From positions 1-64,000 of the forward strand of contig JAFWSH010000002.1 in the NCBI GenBank assembly GCA_017519405.1: DNA of 64,000 bases. Direction: 5' to 3'. This document shows, piece after piece, positions 62,560-64,000 of this stretch. This stretch comes from Clostridia bacterium (lineage in GTDB: Bacteria; Bacillota; Clostridia; Christensenellales; Aristaeellaceae). Position 1 is the stretch's first letter. Every line of letters starts with the position of its first letter. Below the pieces are notes generated by a model, which worked only from the letters and a program-made list of their open reading frames with translations, had not been told where the DNA came from and ran no database searches. A program made the translations under genes and the position numbers.

Positions 62560-63477
62560 ATGAAGATCATCTGGGACGGCGCCCTGGAGACCCCCTGTGT
62601 GGCGGCCCTGGGCATGTTTGACGGGGTGCACCTGGGGCACCGGGCCCTGCTGCGGGAGGGCCGCTGGCTGGCGGACAGCCTGGGGCTGCCCCTGGCGGTG
62701 TGCACCTTCGAGCCCCACCCCCTGCAGGTGCTGTGCCCGGAGCGGATGCCCACGCGGCTCACCACCTTCCCGGAGCGGGCGCGGCTCATGGCGGGGTGCG
62801 GGGTGGACATCCTCCATGTGCGGAGCTTCACCCGGGCCCTGGCGGACCAGCCCCCGGAGGACTTCATCGCCGCCCTGGTGGAGGCGGACCGGCCCCGGGC
62901 GGTGGTCTGCGGCTACAACTTCACCTTCGGCCGGGAGGGCCGGGGGGACGGCAGCCTCCTCACCGCCATGGGCAACGCCCTGGGCTTCCGGGTGAGCGTG
63001 GTGCCGGCGGTGACGGCGGAGGGCGCGCCGGTGAGCTCCACCCGGATCCGGGGCCTGCTGGAGGGCGGGCAGCTGGAGACGGCCAACCGCCTGCTGGGGC
63101 ACCCCTATGCCCTCAGCGGCCGGGTGGTCCACGGCAAACAGGTGGGCCATGCCCTGGGCTTCCCCACGGCCAACCTGGGGGTGCCGGGGGAGAAGACGCT
63201 GCCGGCCTTCGGGGTGTACTTCGGGGACTTCGCCGTCCGGGGGGAGACCTGGCCGGCGGTGGTGAACATCGGGCGGCACCCCACCTTCCCCGAGGGGGAC
63301 GTGACGGTGGAGGCCCACCTGCTCAAGAGCGACGGGCAGGCCCTGTACGGGGAGCCGGCCCGGCTGAGCCTCCGGCACTTTCACCGGCCGGAACAGCGTT
63401 TCCGGCAGCCGGAGCAGCTCCAGGCGCAGATCCGGGAGGACGTGGAGGCGGCCTGCCGCTGGTTCGGCCTGAAATGA
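62560..63477 (+). CDS. ribF: Bifunctional riboflavin kinase/FAD synthetase
   Basis: A 305-residue enzyme that makes FMN and FAD. The N-terminal FAD synthetase has LGMFDGVHLGH, TFEPHPLQV and the SSTRIRGLLEGG motif. The C-terminal riboflavin kinase (~180-300) has GKQVGHALGFPTANL, FGVYFGDFAV and the catalytic E in TVEAHLL. GGGAGG is 6 bases before the ATG at 62560 and abuts the one at 62554, so 62560 is the start. Single-polypeptide RibF is the norm in bacteria. Confidence 0.95.
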   Translation: MKIIWDGALETPCVAALGMFDGVHLGHRALLREGRWLADSLGLPLAVCTFEPHPLQVLCPERMPTRLTTFPERARLMAGCGVDILHVRSFTRALADQPPEDFIAALVEADRPRAVVCGYNFTFGREGRGDGSLLTAMGNALGFRVSVVPAVTAEGAPVSSTRIRGLLEGGQLETANRLLGHPYALSGRVVHGKQVGHALGFPTANLGVPGEKTLPAFGVYFGDFAVRGETWPAVVNIGRHPTFPEGDVTVEAHLLKSDGQALYGEPARLSLRHFHRPEQRFRQPEQLQAQIREDVEAACRWFGLK

Positions 63478-63509
63478 GATGAAATGAGGACAGAAGGGAA
63501 AGACATACC

Positions 63510-64000
63510 GTGCATATGCGGCTGAAGAAGTGGGCCCGGCCGGAACTGGCGGCCTGTCCCTGGGCGGTGGACGAGCCGGAGAAGCTCCGGGGACACTGGC
63601 GGGAGGCCTTCCCCCGGGAGGCGCCGCTGCACCTGGAGCTGGGCTGCGGCAAGGGCGTGGCCACGGCGGCCATGGCGTCGGACAACCCCGGGGTGAACTA
63701 CATTGCCGTGGACATCTCCCCGGACGTGCTGGGGGACTGCCGGCGGAATGTGGCGTCCGCCTGCGGGGAGGACGTGGACCACGTCCTGCTGGCCCGGGCC
63801 AACATCGAGAACCTGGGCTGGTTTTTCGCGCCGGAGGACCGGGTGGAGCGGATCTACCTGCGCTTCCCCAACCCCTGGCCCCGCCGCCGCCACGAGAAGC
63901 GCCGCCTGACCCACCCCCGGCAGCTGGTGCAGTACCGGGCCCTCCTGCCCGTGGGCGGGGAGGTCTGGTTCAAGACGGACGATGCGGCGCTGTTTGAGGT
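63510..64000 (+). CDS. trmB: tRNA (guanine-N7)-methyltransferase, 3' end outside window
   Basis: The first ~163 codons of TrmB, which methylates G46 of tRNAs with SAM. LELGCGKGVATAAMA is SAM motif I, YIAVDISPDVL holds the ribose-binding acidic residue, and RIYLRFPNPWPRRRHEKRRL with the following THPRQL is the TrmB signature. The GTG at 63510 (VHMRLKKW) has GAAGGG at better spacing than the ATG at 63516. The gene continues past the window. Confidence 0.92.
   Translation, partial: MHMRLKKWARPELAACPWAVDEPEKLRGHWREAFPREAPLHLELGCGKGVATAAMASDNPGVNYIAVDISPDVLGDCRRNVASACGEDVDHVLLARANIENLGWFFAPEDRVERIYLRFPNPWPRRRHEKRRLTHPRQLVQYRALLPVGGEVWFKTDDAALFE

Noticed and set aside
1-64000. Search for tRNA, rRNA and classical riboswitches
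   Set aside because: No cloverleaf-like sequence or rRNA segment stood out by eye; a covariance-model scan could change this.

Overview
The window looks like a GC-rich Clostridia-type (Bacillota) chromosome, probably from a gut anaerobe. The signs are strong AGGAGG-type Shine-Dalgarno sites, many secreted or lipoprotein genes, a greA-lysS pair, TnpV-type mobile-element remnants, Ter/TelA/YceG stress genes and a hexuronate-utilisation locus. No rRNA or tRNA gene was seen, so the taxonomic placement is inference.

Region 1 (1-9,650) is an AT-richer accessory island. It opens with the 3' part of an RHS/YD-repeat polymorphic toxin whose C-terminal domain resembles DUF6973, followed by a probable membrane immunity protein. 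Next come a zinc-ribbon/membrane protein pair, a small orphan RHS fragment, a chimeric remnant ORF, a translationally coupled two-gene unit (YaaC-like protein plus an unknown protein), IS3-type remnants and a dead tnpV. Region 2 (9,650-24,190) is a hexuronide catabolic locus. It holds a flavoprotein and an RpiR-type regulator, a domain-inverted GH3 glycosidase, and a divergent operon with a membrane protein, UxuA, KDG kinase, KDPG aldolase, a GH2 beta-glucuronidase-like enzyme, a GPH symporter, an SDR-type mannonate oxidoreductase and a secreted protein. Together these convert glucuronides or glucuronate to pyruvate and glyceraldehyde-3-phosphate, except that the uronate isomerase (UxaC) is not here.

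Region 3 (24,260-37,300) has a MATE exporter, a galactokinase coupled to a solute-binding protein, an operon of hybrid histidine kinase, lipoprotein solute-binding protein and secreted transglutaminase, a small membrane protein and two secreted envelope proteins. Region 4 (37,380-46,160) is a Ter/Tel-type stress module: calcium-type P-ATPase, two TerD proteins, a rhomboid protease, YceG and TelA. Region 5 (46,175-51,770) has greA-lysS and an operon of LytS-like kinase, SARP-like response regulator and a STAS-aminoglycoside-phosphotransferase fusion.

Region 6 (51,835-53,620) is a second small mobile island with an internally deleted IS3 element bounded by 17-bp inverted repeats, an orphan membrane protein and a second dead tnpV. 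Both islands end beside GC-rich intergenic repeats. Region 7 (53,625-64,000) returns to core-type genes: a secreted MucBP-like repeat protein, a secreted metallo-beta-lactamase-fold hydrolase, mfd, an M16 peptidase, ruvX, ribF and the start of trmB. Promoters with close matches to sigma-A consensus (-35/-10, usually 17-bp spacing) can be read upstream of most transcription units.
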